DNA of 64,000 bases from Lentisphaeria bacterium UBA4640 (lineage in GTDB: Bacteria > Verrucomicrobiota > Lentisphaeria > Victivallales > UBA1829). The notes below the pieces were generated by a model, which did no database searches, had not been told where the DNA came from, and was given only the letters and a program-made list of their open reading frames with translations. This document shows, in pieces, positions 24,768-33,629 of this stretch (the stretch's first letter is position 1; every line of letters begins with the position of its first letter). Made by a program: the position numbers and the translations under genes. The stretch spans positions 89,578-153,577 of the forward strand of contig DHMO01000030.1 in the NCBI GenBank assembly GCA_002405835.1, given 5' to 3'.

Positions 24768-25415
24768 ATGATTTACTGCATTACACTTATCGCCGCGGTG
24801 CTGACCGCATACCTGATCGGCTCTATTCCGTTCGGGTTCATCATCGGACAATGCCACGGGCTCGACATCCGCAAGGAGGGAAGCGGCAACATCGGCGCAA
24901 CCAACGTCACGCGCGTCATCGGGCCGTGGTGGGGCAAATTCTGCTTCCTTCTTGATTTCCTCAAAGGTTTTGTTCCCGTCGGCATCGCGGCGCTGCTGGT
25001 GCGGCAGGAGGTTTCGGCGGATCCTCTGCACCTGCTGGCTCCGCTCGCGGCTCTTGCGGTGGTGTTCGGACACATCTTCCCGGTTTATCTGAAATTCAAA
25101 GGCGGCAAGGGGATTGCGACTGCCGCCGGAGCGATTTTCCCGCTCTGCCCGTCTGCGGTGATCTGCGGTCTGCTGACCTGGGTGATTCTGTTTCTGCTCA
25201 CCCGTTACGTTTCCGTCGCGAGCATTGCGGCGGCGGTTGTTCTGCCGCTGACGGCGGTTCTGCTGTTCGTCCTGAAAGTTCCGGGCGCACCGGATATCGT
25301 TTCGGTCGTTCTGTTCATTCTGCTCGGAATCCTTGCGATTGTGAAGCATAAATCCAATATTGTACGGCTGCTCAACGGAACCGAAAACCGTTTTACAAAG
25401 GGGGAAAAGAAATGA
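24768..25415 (+). CDS. plsY: Glycerol-3-phosphate acyltransferase PlsY
   Basis: PlsY transfers the acyl group from acyl-phosphate to glycerol 3-phosphate, the first step of phospholipid synthesis. The 215-residue membrane protein has the three family motifs: GSIPFGFIIG, then IRKEGSGNIGATNVTRVIG, and GHIFPVYLKFKGGKGIATAAG. About five membrane helices are visible. The ATG at 24768 has AGAGGAA upstream; an in-frame extension to 24525 lies inside the divergent peptidase gene. Its stop overlaps the start of gpsA (ATGA), pairing the enzyme with the supplier of its substrate. Confidence 0.96.
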   Translation: MIYCITLIAAVLTAYLIGSIPFGFIIGQCHGLDIRKEGSGNIGATNVTRVIGPWWGKFCFLLDFLKGFVPVGIAALLVRQEVSADPLHLLAPLAALAVVFGHIFPVYLKFKGGKGIATAAGAIFPLCPSAVICGLLTWVILFLLTRYVSVASIAAAVVLPLTAVLLFVLKVPGAPDIVSVVLFILLGILAIVKHKSNIVRLLNGTENRFTKGEKK

Positions 25416-26413
25416 GAAAAATCACAGTACTCGGCGACGGCGGATGGGGCACGGCTCTTGCCATGACCCTTCTGAAGAACGATCACAGCGTCACTCTCTG
25501 GGGTCCTTTCGAGGACAATATTGAGGCGATCCGGTCGACGCGCAAAAACCGTTTTCTTCCGGGCGTGGATCTGCCCGCGGAGCTGAATGCGACCTCCAGC
25601 ATTGCGGAGGCGGTTGACGGCGCGGAGCTGGTGGTTCTTGCCTCACCCTCGCAGTTCATGCGCGGAACGCTGAATATGTTCAAGGAATACTTTGTTCCGG
25701 AACAGATGGTGCTCGTGAACGTTGCGAAGGGAATTGAAACGGATACGCTCAAGTGCATGCACGAAATCTGCGGAGAGATTCTGGGCGAGAATCTGAAATA
25801 TGCCGCGCTCTCCGGTCCGAGTCATGCGGAGGAGGTTTCGCGCGGAGTCCCGACCGCCGTTGTCGCTGCGTCGGAGAACATCGGAATCGCCAAACTCGTT
25901 CAGGAAACATTCATGTCCGACAACTTCCGCGTCTACACCTCCCGCGACGTCATCAGTCTGGAGCTTGGCGGAGCGTTGAAAAACGTGCTTGCAATCGCCG
26001 CCGGCATCATCGACGGCATGAATCTTGGAGACAATCCGAAAGCCGCTCTGATCACGCGCGGCATTGCGGAAATGGCGCGTCTCGGCGTGGCGCTCGGCGG
26101 ACGCCGGGAAACGTTTGCGGGTCTTTCCGGAATCGGCGACCTTATTGTCACCTGCATGAGCCGCCACAGCCGCAACCGTCATGTCGGCGAGGAACTCGGA
26201 CGCGGCAAGACGCTGGAGGAGATCACGCATGAAATGGGCATGGTTGTGGCGGAGGGCGTGAAGACCGCGATTTCCGCTCACATGCTTGCGCAGCGCAAGA
26301 ACTGCGACACTCCGATCACCAACGCCGTGTTCAATGTTCTCTACAACAATCTTTCCGCCCGCGATGCGGTCCGCGCTCTGATGACCCGCGACGCACGCGA
26401 CGAAGAGGATTGA
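25412..26413 (+). CDS. gpsA: NAD(P)-dependent glycerol-3-phosphate dehydrogenase
   Basis: GpsA reduces dihydroxyacetone phosphate to sn-glycerol 3-phosphate for phospholipids. The 333-residue length is typical. The N-terminal dinucleotide site is ITVLGDGGWGTALAM. Further family segments include LSGPSHAEEVSRGVPTAV, the catalytic lysine region LGGALKNVLAIAAGI, GLSGIGDLIVTCMSRHSRN and VAEGVKTAISAHMLA. It overlaps plsY by four bases, so the two are translated together. Confidence 0.97.
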   Translation: MRKITVLGDGGWGTALAMTLLKNDHSVTLWGPFEDNIEAIRSTRKNRFLPGVDLPAELNATSSIAEAVDGAELVVLASPSQFMRGTLNMFKEYFVPEQMVLVNVAKGIETDTLKCMHEICGEILGENLKYAALSGPSHAEEVSRGVPTAVVAASENIGIAKLVQETFMSDNFRVYTSRDVISLELGGALKNVLAIAAGIIDGMNLGDNPKAALITRGIAEMARLGVALGGRRETFAGLSGIGDLIVTCMSRHSRNRHVGEELGRGKTLEEITHEMGMVVAEGVKTAISAHMLAQRKNCDTPITNAVFNVLYNNLSARDAVRALMTRDARDEED

Positions 26414-26434
26414 TTCCGGAAAACTCCGGAAGTC

Positions 26435-27691
26435 TCATTTGCGGGCGGCGACAGCGGCAACCTGTTTCTGCAGGTTCTGATGTTTCCCTTCGGGGAGGTT
26501 GAACCGCTCGCAGACTTTTCGGATGAGCGAGACCGCATGTTCCGCCGGAGCGCTGGAAAGGTCGGCCGCGGTACGGTTCAGATGCAGCGAGATTTCCGGA
26601 ATTCTGCAGATGAATTCAAAATCGCGGTTTGCGGACGGCGTTTCGATGAGCGGAACGTTTTCCGTATTCTTCATGGAAAGCTGAATGGAAAGCAGTTCGG
26701 CGGAGTAGCCGAGGCTGTCGTAAAGCCGCGCAAGGAAACTGATCGCTTCCGAAAAGAAGTGTACCAGGAACGGGTAGGAGATTCCTTTTTCATACGGGAA
26801 TACCGCCGAGAAACAGAAGAGTCCGGACTGATAGAGCTGCCAGAGCCGTGTCCGGTCGCCGGAGAACGCCCGGAGCGAGACATTGGTGAAATAGGCGTCG
26901 CGGATCTCTTCGGGGTGAATGAAAACGGCGTCGGGCAGGAGCACAAACGCTTCCTGCAGGCGCATCTGCAATTCTGAAAGACTGAATTTTTCCGCGATGT
27001 ATTCGGGCGGCTGAACGGTGAGCATAAGCCGGAAGTTTGAGCCCGGCGGATTGATGCGCCGCTTGGAAAAGAAATCGCGGGTGTGTTTGATTTCCTCTTC
27101 GAACCAGGAGCTCTGCTGCCGTTCGCTCTGGAAGGTGGGGTCTTCATAGAGGATTCCGCGGATCATGCGTCCGAGCATTTCCCTTTGATTGCGTAGAGCG
27201 CGCTGAATCAGTGCGTGCATTTCGCTGGAACGGTACGCCGGACGGCTTGAGGCGTCGGCGGTGCGGATGTAGAAGGTTCCGAGCGCTAGTTCATTTTCGC
27301 AGGAGGATGTGCAGACGTGCGGGAGTGCTCGGAACGGGCGGATGACGAAGACGACATACCGTTTGCCGTCGACGACGGGGCGTTCGAGAGTGAAATTGAT
27401 TGCGGGATCCGCGAACCGGTTGATGAAATTTCCGACGTCCGTGGGGTCGAAGGAGTGCGCCTCCTCCTCGGTGAGTCCGGTGAAGAGTGCGGGCTGCCCT
27501 GCTGCGTCTTCGCCGACGCCGACCACAACGTATCCTCCCTTTGTGTTCGCCATGGCGATGCAGTGCCGGACGAATTTTGCGCGTCCTGCGCGAGTGAGCA
27601 GTTTCCAGTTCTGCGCGGCCTTGTAATCGAGTTCATCGGATTCGATGCCTCGGCAGATGATGGATTTCCAGTCTGTATGATCAGCTTCCAT
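26435..27691 (-). CDS. AlbA_2 (Schlafen-like) domain protein
   Basis: This 418-residue protein has an AlbA_2-type domain in residues ~15-150, with ESDELDYKAAQNW, the AMANTKGGYVVVGVGED core, and a strand pair reading KRYVVFVIRP. Such domains are found in putative regulators and nucleic-acid-linked proteins annotated as ATP-binding. The rest (residues ~170-418) resembles nothing I recognise. It lies 81 bp downstream of the DUF4143 ATPase on the same strand, with a possible hairpin between. The function is unknown. Confidence 0.78.
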   Translation of the reverse strand: MEADHTDWKSIICRGIESDELDYKAAQNWKLLTRAGRAKFVRHCIAMANTKGGYVVVGVGEDAAGQPALFTGLTEEEAHSFDPTDVGNFINRFADPAINFTLERPVVDGKRYVVFVIRPFRALPHVCTSSCENELALGTFYIRTADASSRPAYRSSEMHALIQRALRNQREMLGRMIRGILYEDPTFQSERQQSSWFEEEIKHTRDFFSKRRINPPGSNFRLMLTVQPPEYIAEKFSLSELQMRLQEAFVLLPDAVFIHPEEIRDAYFTNVSLRAFSGDRTRLWQLYQSGLFCFSAVFPYEKGISYPFLVHFFSEAISFLARLYDSLGYSAELLSIQLSMKNTENVPLIETPSANRDFEFICRIPEISLHLNRTAADLSSAPAEHAVSLIRKVCERFNLPEGKHQNLQKQVAAVAARK

Positions 27692-27724
27692 GGGACCTCC
27701 TGAATTTAGAGCAATGTATCATGG

Positions 27725-27754
27725 TTTTGCGGGATTGTCCAGGGGCCCGCAAAA
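27725..27754 (-). terminator. Hairpin between the DUF4143 ATPase and AlbA_2 genes
   Basis: TTTTGCGGG (27725-27733) and CCCGCAAAA (27746-27754) form a 9-bp stem around a 12-nt loop, downstream of the DUF4143 gene. The stem itself ends in T residues on the minus strand, so weak termination is plausible. Confidence 0.45.
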
Positions 27755-27772
27755 AAAATTTCAGAGGAAGAG

Positions 27773-29086
27773 TTACCCTTTCGGAATCCAGTTTTCATAA
27801 TACGGCAGCAGGTACAGCGGGATGTTGTACAATCCGTCGTCGAGTTTCAGATTCTGCATGGAGAATCTGAGCGCGAACGGCGGCGCGTACTTTTCCCGAT
27901 ATGTTTTCAGGCTGCGGGCGCGGACGTTCGTGCCGGACTTCACCTCGACCGGAATGACAGATGAGCCATGCTGCATAATAAAATCCACTTCAGCGGTGTT
28001 CCCGCTGGTCCAGTAGTGAATATTGCGTTTTCCGTGGGCGGTGAGTTCCTGCAGAACAAAGTTTTCGGCAATGCGCCCGCGGAATTCATTGAAGATATCA
28101 TGATCCAGCAAAATAGTTTGCGCCTCGACGCCGGCAAGTCTGCGCAGCAGCCCTGTATCTGAAAAATAGAGTTTGAAACTCTTGCGGTCTTCATAAGCCG
28201 CCAATGGAATATCCGGTTTTTCTATGCGGTTGATTTTGTTTATCAACCCTGCTTCCTGAAGCCAGCGTAACGCATCTTCGAGGTCTTTTGCTCTTGCTCC
28301 GGGCTTGACTTCTCCGTAAAGAAATTTCGCATTTTCGCGGGCTAGCTGAAGCGGAATGGATTTCCACAGCAGAAACAGCTTTGCAATGTCCGGAGTCGGT
28401 GCATGTTTGGAAAAATCCAGTTCATATGAATGAATAATTTCATCCTGAACTTTTTCCGCGGAGAGAACGTCCTGTGTTTCAAGGAAGGTGCTGAGAACTT
28501 CCGGCATTCCGCCCATGACCAGATAACGGCGTAAATGAGTTTCATATTCGGGGATGACTGCTTCCGGCAGAGGAGCCGCTTCATTCAGCGATTTTGCATA
28601 ATCGGCCAGCTGTGGATCGGCTGCACCCAGATATTCGTCAAAGGAACACGGATAGAGTTCCAGAAAATTAACTTTGCCTACGGGAAAGCCGACCTGTGCG
28701 GACAATGTGATTCCAAGCAGAGAGCCGGCTGCAACGAGGGCGTATTCCGGTTTTTCTTCGCAGAAGTATTTCAAAGAATTCAGCGCTTTTGGAGAAGCCT
28801 GAATTTCATCAAATATGATCAGCGTTGTCTGCGGTTCAATCTTTGAGCGGTTCAGTAAAGAAAGTTCCATGAGAATCCGTGCCGGATTCATATCTTTGTC
28901 AAATACGAGCGGAAGCTGTTCGTTTCTCTCAAAGTTGAAATAGGCGACATTGCTGAAATAACGCTTGCCGAATTCGCGGAGCAGACAGGTCTTTCCGCAT
29001 TGCCGCACTCCCCGCAGAATCAGCGGTTTCCGTCTGGAATCATTTTTCCATGCCAAAAGCTGAGTCATTAAATTTCGTTCAATCAT
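27773..29086 (-). CDS. AAA-family ATPase with C-terminal DUF4143
   Basis: This 437-residue protein has an N-terminal AAA_14 P-loop domain: RKPLILRGVRQCGKTCLLREF (a VRQ(C/V)GKT variant of Walker A, residues ~20-38), a Walker B at LIIFDEIQASP, and the sensor region ALVAAGSLLG. The C-terminal ~200 residues fit DUF4143 with a PD-(D/E)XK-like strand pair (NTAEVDFIMQHGSSVIPVEVKSG). The family is widespread and patchy in anaerobes, and its biological role is unclear; nuclease-type or toxin-type activity has been suggested. The gene has a consensus-like promoter next to a long palindrome. Confidence 0.9.
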   Translation of the reverse strand: MIERNLMTQLLAWKNDSRRKPLILRGVRQCGKTCLLREFGKRYFSNVAYFNFERNEQLPLVFDKDMNPARILMELSLLNRSKIEPQTTLIIFDEIQASPKALNSLKYFCEEKPEYALVAAGSLLGITLSAQVGFPVGKVNFLELYPCSFDEYLGAADPQLADYAKSLNEAAPLPEAVIPEYETHLRRYLVMGGMPEVLSTFLETQDVLSAEKVQDEIIHSYELDFSKHAPTPDIAKLFLLWKSIPLQLARENAKFLYGEVKPGARAKDLEDALRWLQEAGLINKINRIEKPDIPLAAYEDRKSFKLYFSDTGLLRRLAGVEAQTILLDHDIFNEFRGRIAENFVLQELTAHGKRNIHYWTSGNTAEVDFIMQHGSSVIPVEVKSGTNVRARSLKTYREKYAPPFALRFSMQNLKLDDGLYNIPLYLLPYYENWIPKG

Positions 29087-29111
29087 GGCTTTCCCTCCTG
29101 AATCTGCATAT

Positions 29112-29139
29112 AATATACCGTAAAAGAATAGTTTGTCAA
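29112..29139 (-). promoter_or_regulatory. Promoter of the DUF4143 ATPase gene
   Basis: On the minus strand a consensus TTGACA (29134-29139) is followed after 16 bp by TATATT (29112-29117), about 26 bp before the ATG at 29086. Confidence 0.6.
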
Positions 29140-29191
29140 CATTTTAAATGCCAAAAATGTTCTCGCGGCTGCATTTTTGGCATTTAAAATG
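29140..29191. repeat. Perfect 20-bp inverted repeat next to the DUF4143 promoter
   Basis: CATTTTAAATGCCAAAAATG (29140-29159) is exactly complementary to 29172-29191, separated by 12 bp (ttctcgcggctg). Each arm contains a smaller palindrome of the form CATTTNAAATG. The repeat abuts the -35 box of the DUF4143 gene. It could be an operator, an UP-like element or a recombination or cleavage site. Confidence 0.85.
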
Positions 29192-29341
29192 CAGACAGAG
29201 GAACTTTTCCGGTGCCATAAAAGAGGTGTTGCGCATTCTGGAGGTTGCCGCAGCGCCTGAAAATAGTGCATATCTGTTCCTGCAATTCCCGTTTCTGTTT
29301 TCATCTTTCATATTTTTTCATAAAATAAATAACGAAAAAAA

Positions 29342-29370
29342 TTGCACAGATAAAAATATCCCGTTATATT
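29342..29370 (+). promoter_or_regulatory. Promoter of the GH127-like gene
   Basis: TTGCAC (29342-29347) and TATATT (29365-29370) are 17 bp apart, ending 30 bp before the ATG at 29401. Confidence 0.55.
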
Positions 29371-29400
29371 ATCCTGACATAAACAGAAAACGAGGTCGCT

Positions 29401-31116
29401 ATGTACAAAGATATTCAGACAGCGCTTCCTGCGGGAAGCGTCAAGTTCGCGGGTCCGCTCGGAAACGCTCTCCGCCTTACAACCGAAAACCGGCTCAAAA
29501 AGGTCGATTATGGAAAGCTCGTGCGCTCCTTCCGCGATCACGAAGACTGCGATTCGCGCTGGCGCGGTGAATTCTGGGGAAAAATCGTCCGCTCCGCAAT
29601 CCGTGTCCTTCAGTCCAACCCCGATCCCGAACTCGAAAAAATGGTCCGCGATGCCGTGCACGGTCTTTGTGACTGCATCGAACCAGACGGCTGCATCAGC
29701 ACCTATCCGAAAGAAAAACGGCTGCAGGACTGGGACGCCTGGGGGCGCAAATACGCGATCCTCGGTCTCTGCCGCTACTACCGCTATATCGAACAGGAGC
29801 CGCGTGTGCTTGAAACGATCCGCCGCATGACGGCGAATTTCATTGCCGGCTTTCCCGGCGGCGCGCGTCCGGGCGACAAACTTCACTGGCATGACGGCAT
29901 GCCCGCAAACTCCATTCTCGGAGCGGTTGAACTTGCGGCGCGTCTCACCGGAGAACCTGAATTCTTTGCGTGGGCAAAGCGTCTCGCCGATTCCGGATGT
30001 GCAAATTCCATGAATATTTTCACCGAATCCCGCGCCGGACGCAAGCCCGCCGATCTCGGAAACGGAAAAGCATATGAAATGACCTCCTGTTTTGAAGGTC
30101 TTCTCGAAATCTGCCGCGACAACGGCGACACGTCGCTTCTGGAGCTTTCCCTCAACTACTTCCGCGACATCGTCCGCTACGAACTCTTCATCACCGGCGC
30201 CGCCGGACTCAAGGACTACTGGGGGGAATTCTGGAACCACGGTGCGCTCAACCAGATGAATCCGCCGCCGAAAACCGCGCTCGGAGAAACCTGCATCACA
30301 ACCACGATTCTCCGTTTTGCCAATCACCTGCTCCGCATGAGCGGCGACAGCCGGATTGCCGACGTCATGGAATATTCCCTCATCAACGGCATTTTCGGTG
30401 CGATGAAGTTCGACGGTTCCTGGTGGAATCACCGCAACCTCACTCCGCTCACCGAGCCCGCGTACAAGTGGCCCGCCGGCGATCAGATTCAGGGCTACGG
30501 CGAGGACTGCTGTCTTGCACAGGGGCCGGAAGCGCTCGGAGTCGGCGGACAGTTCGCCGTGATGCGCCGCGCCGACGGCTTCGCGGTCAATTATTTTGAA
30601 GCGATGGAGGTCAATTCGGAATTCGGCGGCAAGCCGTTCGGATTCAAGATTTCCGGAGGTTATCCGGATGACGGTGAAATCAGGATTGAAGTCCGTTCCG
30701 CCGCTCCGGTTGAATGCACGCTTGCTCTGCGCATTCCGGGCTGGTGCGAAGATCCGGTTCTGGAGCTTGACGGACGCACATGGTCTCCCGCCGCGGGACG
30801 CTATGCGGAGCTGTGCCGCGTGTGGAACAACGGCGATGTGATCCGTCTTTCGTTCCCGATGCCGGTTGTGCGTGTTTCCGCACCGGACAACTCCGGGCGT
30901 TTCGCCGTTCGCCGCGGTCCGGTTCTGCTGGTTCAGGATGCGCGGATCTGTGAAGTCGGTTCGCCCTGTGCGCTGACGTCCGATGAGCCAAAGCGGGTTG
31001 CGCATGAGGGCATCCGCGCGGTTTACGAGTGGCCGAACGGAACGCGTCTTTGCGATTACGCCTCCGCCGGCAATCTCTTTGAGCCGGAAGACACGGTTTG
31101 CGTCTGGCTGAAGTAA
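29401..31116 (+). CDS. GH127-like (DUF1680) beta-L-arabinofuranosidase family protein
   Basis: This 571-residue protein has no signal peptide and fits the (alpha/alpha)6 barrel plus beta domains of GH127/GH146 enzymes. Typical segments are RFRDHEDCDSRWRGEFWGK-like near residue 43, WDAWGRKYAILGLCRYY near 110 and GETC at 295-298. A Cys-Cys pair lies at 370-371. In characterised GH127 enzymes a zinc site made of Glu and three Cys holds the cysteine nucleophile. E296, C298, C370 and C371 are the candidates here. It would act on small beta-L-arabinofuranosides in the cytoplasm, though other sugars are possible. It is transcribed alone. Confidence 0.85.
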   Translation: MYKDIQTALPAGSVKFAGPLGNALRLTTENRLKKVDYGKLVRSFRDHEDCDSRWRGEFWGKIVRSAIRVLQSNPDPELEKMVRDAVHGLCDCIEPDGCISTYPKEKRLQDWDAWGRKYAILGLCRYYRYIEQEPRVLETIRRMTANFIAGFPGGARPGDKLHWHDGMPANSILGAVELAARLTGEPEFFAWAKRLADSGCANSMNIFTESRAGRKPADLGNGKAYEMTSCFEGLLEICRDNGDTSLLELSLNYFRDIVRYELFITGAAGLKDYWGEFWNHGALNQMNPPPKTALGETCITTTILRFANHLLRMSGDSRIADVMEYSLINGIFGAMKFDGSWWNHRNLTPLTEPAYKWPAGDQIQGYGEDCCLAQGPEALGVGGQFAVMRRADGFAVNYFEAMEVNSEFGGKPFGFKISGGYPDDGEIRIEVRSAAPVECTLALRIPGWCEDPVLELDGRTWSPAAGRYAELCRVWNNGDVIRLSFPMPVVRVSAPDNSGRFAVRRGPVLLVQDARICEVGSPCALTSDEPKRVAHEGIRAVYEWPNGTRLCDYASAGNLFEPEDTVCVWLK

Positions 31117-31137
31117 GCCGGTTGCTTTTTTGCTCCA

Positions 31138-31164
31138 ACACACCTGCGCATTGCGCGGGTGTGT
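31138..31164 (+). terminator. Hairpin after the GH127-like gene
   Basis: ACACACC-T-GCGC (31138-31149) pairs with GCGC-G-GGTGTGT (31153-31164) around an ATT loop. T residues after the stem are few, so termination may be partial. Confidence 0.45.
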
Positions 31165-31205
31165 CTCCATTTAGAAAAAAAAACGGAATTTCCTGCGAAA
31201 ACTCC

Positions 31206-31234
31206 TTGCTTTTCTGATGATTCCGTGCTAGAAT
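31206..31234 (+). promoter_or_regulatory. Candidate promoter of the lysA-mreB operon
   Basis: TTGCTT (31206-31211) and TAGAAT (31229-31234) are 17 bp apart, 31 bp before the ATG. Confidence 0.5.
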
Positions 31235-31265
31235 ACCGTAAAATAGTAAAGATGGAGTTTTTCTC

Positions 31266-32534
31266 ATGGAAATCAAGAACGGGGAAATTTGCATCGGCGG
31301 TGTTTCCGTCGATGAAATCGCCAATTCGTTTGGAACACCGACCTATGTCTACGATGAGGCGCAGATTCGAGCCAACTACCGCAAAGTCCGGACGACTTTC
31401 GAAAAATATTATCCGGATTTCAAAATGTTCTACGCGGTCAAGTGCTGCAACAACCCCGCAATTGTGAATATCCTGCGTCAGGAAGGCGCCGGCGCGGACT
31501 GCGCAAGCGTCAATGAAATCCTGCTCGCAAAAAGTGTCGGGCTTTCCGGTGAAAATGTCATGTTCAGCGGAAACTTCCTCTCCGATGACGATATCAAGCA
31601 GGGACTTGAATCGGGAGTGATTTTCAATCTCGACGATGTTTCCATTCTGCCGCGTCTTCTGAAGTTCGGCAAGCCGGAACTGCTCTCCTTCCGAATCAAT
31701 CCGGGTTACGGCAAGAGCAACGTCGGCGAGTTCGTCACCAACGCCGGACCGAACGCCAAATTCGGCATTCATCCGGACAAGGTCATGGAAGCGTACCGGC
31801 TCGCAAAAGAGGCGGGTGTCAAACGTTTCGGCGCGCACATGATGACCGGTTCCTGCATTACCGACGCCGATTACTTCCCGTTTGTCACGGGGCTTCTCAT
31901 GGACATCATCGGCAAGGTTTCCAAAGAGCTCGGAATCAATTTTGAATTCGTCGACCTCGGCGGCGGACTCGGCATCCCGTACAAGCCGGGTGAACCTGCG
32001 CTCGACCTCGACAAAGCCGCACGTCTCACAGCGGAAATGTTCAGCCGCAAGGCGGAAGAATACGGCATGAAGAAGCCGCAGCTCAAGCTCGAACCCGCCC
32101 GTTACTTCGTCGGGAACGCGGGATGGCTTGTCGGCCGCGTCCACTCCATCAAGGAGTCCTACAAGAAAATCGTCGGAACCGATATCGGCATGAACACGCT
32201 TGCGCGTCCTGCGATGTACGGTTCGTATCACCATATTTATGTCAACAGAAAAGAAGATCATGCGCGAGCCGTTCTCGGTCTCTGCGGACAGCTCTGCGAG
32301 AACACCGACTTCTGGGTCAAAGAGCGCGAACTTCCCGCCGACATTGCCGAGGGCGACCTCGTCGTGGTGGAAAATGCGGGCGCCTACGGTTTCGGCATGA
32401 GCTATCAGTACAACGGACGTCTCCGTCCGGCGGAAGTCCTCATTCACGAGGGCAAAGCCGAACTGATCCGCGACCGCGAAACTTTTGAGGACATGGTTCG
32501 TCACACGCACGTTCCCGCGTATCTGACGAAATAA
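31266..32534 (+). CDS. lysA: Diaminopimelate decarboxylase
   Basis: LysA is a PLP enzyme that decarboxylates meso-diaminopimelate to lysine. The 422-residue protein has the PLP lysine in FYAVKCCNN near residue 60, the phosphate-binding DLGGGLGIPY near 230, EPARYFVGNAGW near 277, CENTDFW near 345 (the catalytic Cys position), and ENAGAYGFGMSYQYNGRLRP near the C-terminus. The length is normal. It is followed by mreB after 21 bp, so lysine/DAP metabolism and the wall-shape gene are cotranscribed. Confidence 0.93.
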   Translation: MEIKNGEICIGGVSVDEIANSFGTPTYVYDEAQIRANYRKVRTTFEKYYPDFKMFYAVKCCNNPAIVNILRQEGAGADCASVNEILLAKSVGLSGENVMFSGNFLSDDDIKQGLESGVIFNLDDVSILPRLLKFGKPELLSFRINPGYGKSNVGEFVTNAGPNAKFGIHPDKVMEAYRLAKEAGVKRFGAHMMTGSCITDADYFPFVTGLLMDIIGKVSKELGINFEFVDLGGGLGIPYKPGEPALDLDKAARLTAEMFSRKAEEYGMKKPQLKLEPARYFVGNAGWLVGRVHSIKESYKKIVGTDIGMNTLARPAMYGSYHHIYVNRKEDHARAVLGLCGQLCENTDFWVKERELPADIAEGDLVVVENAGAYGFGMSYQYNGRLRPAEVLIHEGKAELIRDRETFEDMVRHTHVPAYLTK

Positions 32535-32555
32535 CTGCTAACTGGAGAATTTACG

Positions 32556-33608
32556 ATGCTTCGGCAAAAACTGGTAAGATTTTTATCAAGTGATATTGGA
32601 ATCGACCTTGGAACTGCCAACTGTCTGGTTTATCTGAAGGATAGAGGCATCGTATTTTCCGAGCCGTCGGTTGTCGCAATCAGCAAACAGACGCATCAGG
32701 CGCTCGCTGTCGGCAACGAGGCTAAGAAGATGCTTGGCAGAACTCCGGACAACATCACCGCTTTGCGCCCGATGAAATACGGTGTGATCGCGGACTATGA
32801 AACAACGGGAGTGATGCTGCGCCACTTTATCGAAAAGGCGAAGGATTTTCTGCCTCCGCGCTGCCGCCTTTTCCGTCCCCGCGTCCTGATCGCGGTTCCC
32901 TCCGGGATCACCGAAGTGGAACGGCGGGCTGTCGAAGACAGTGCGGAGCGCGCCGGAGCCAGAGAAACCTTCCTGGTTGAAGAGCCTCTGGCATCCGCAA
33001 TCGGAGTCGGACTTCCCGTTACTGAGCCGACCGGAAGCATGATTGTCGATATTGGCGGCGGAACGACGGAAGTCGCCGTGATTTCTCTTGCCGGCATCGT
33101 CGAAAAGAAGAGTGTGCGGGTCGGCGGCGACGAAATGGACGCCGCAATCAGCGAACATCTGAAACGCGTTTACAATCTTATTATCGGACCGCGTACGGCG
33201 GAAGAGATCAAAATCAAGATCGGCAGTGTCCATTCGACGGACGATGAAGATCAGGAAATTTTCCTGGAGGTCAAGGGTATCGACCTTGTTTCCCGCATGC
33301 CGAAGGCGATCAATATTTCATCGCATGAAATCCGCGCGGCGCTGCAGGTACCCGTCACCAGCATTGTGGAAGCTGTGCGCGCGACTCTGGAAAAATGCCC
33401 GCCGGAACTGGCGTCGGACCTGATTGACCGCGGCATTATGCTTGCCGGCGGCGGTTCGCTGCTCCGCGGTCTTGACCGCCTGATTTCCGAGGAGACCGGG
33501 CTCCCTGTGTTCATTGCGGATGAGCCTCTGAAAGCTGTTGTGAACGGAACAGGCATCATGCTTCAGGAAATGGATAAATTAGTGCGCAACACGGCGCTTC
33601 CGAAATAA
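32556..33608 (+). CDS. mreB: Rod shape-determining protein MreB
   Basis: MreB is the bacterial actin that organises lateral wall synthesis. The 350-residue protein has the phosphate 1 motif GIDLGTANCLVYLKDRGIV, the connect segment and phosphate 2 motif SMIVDIGGGTTEVAVISL, and the adenosine motif LAGGGSLLRGLDRL. The N-terminal MLRQKLVRFLSSDI may form a membrane-binding amphipathic helix. GGAG precedes the ATG. mreC and mreD are not next to it; a permuted SGNH hydrolase follows instead. Confidence 0.96.
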   Translation: MLRQKLVRFLSSDIGIDLGTANCLVYLKDRGIVFSEPSVVAISKQTHQALAVGNEAKKMLGRTPDNITALRPMKYGVIADYETTGVMLRHFIEKAKDFLPPRCRLFRPRVLIAVPSGITEVERRAVEDSAERAGARETFLVEEPLASAIGVGLPVTEPTGSMIVDIGGGTTEVAVISLAGIVEKKSVRVGGDEMDAAISEHLKRVYNLIIGPRTAEEIKIKIGSVHSTDDEDQEIFLEVKGIDLVSRMPKAINISSHEIRAALQVPVTSIVEAVRATLEKCPPELASDLIDRGIMLAGGGSLLRGLDRLISEETGLPVFIADEPLKAVVNGTGIMLQEMDKLVRNTALPK

Positions 33609-33629
33609 CCGCGCATTCCGTTTTTGACG

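Larger units (their letters stand above)
29087..29400. other. 314-bp intergenic region between divergent DUF4143 and GH127-like genes
   Basis: No gene was seen. It contains a minus-strand promoter at 29112-29139, a perfect 20-bp inverted repeat at 29140-29191, about 140 bp without evident features, and a plus-strand promoter at 29342-29370. Confidence 0.7.

Noticed and set aside
29308..31170. 620-residue minus-strand frame opposite the GH127-like gene
   Set aside because: Antisense shadow; the plus-strand frame has family motifs, promoter and good start.
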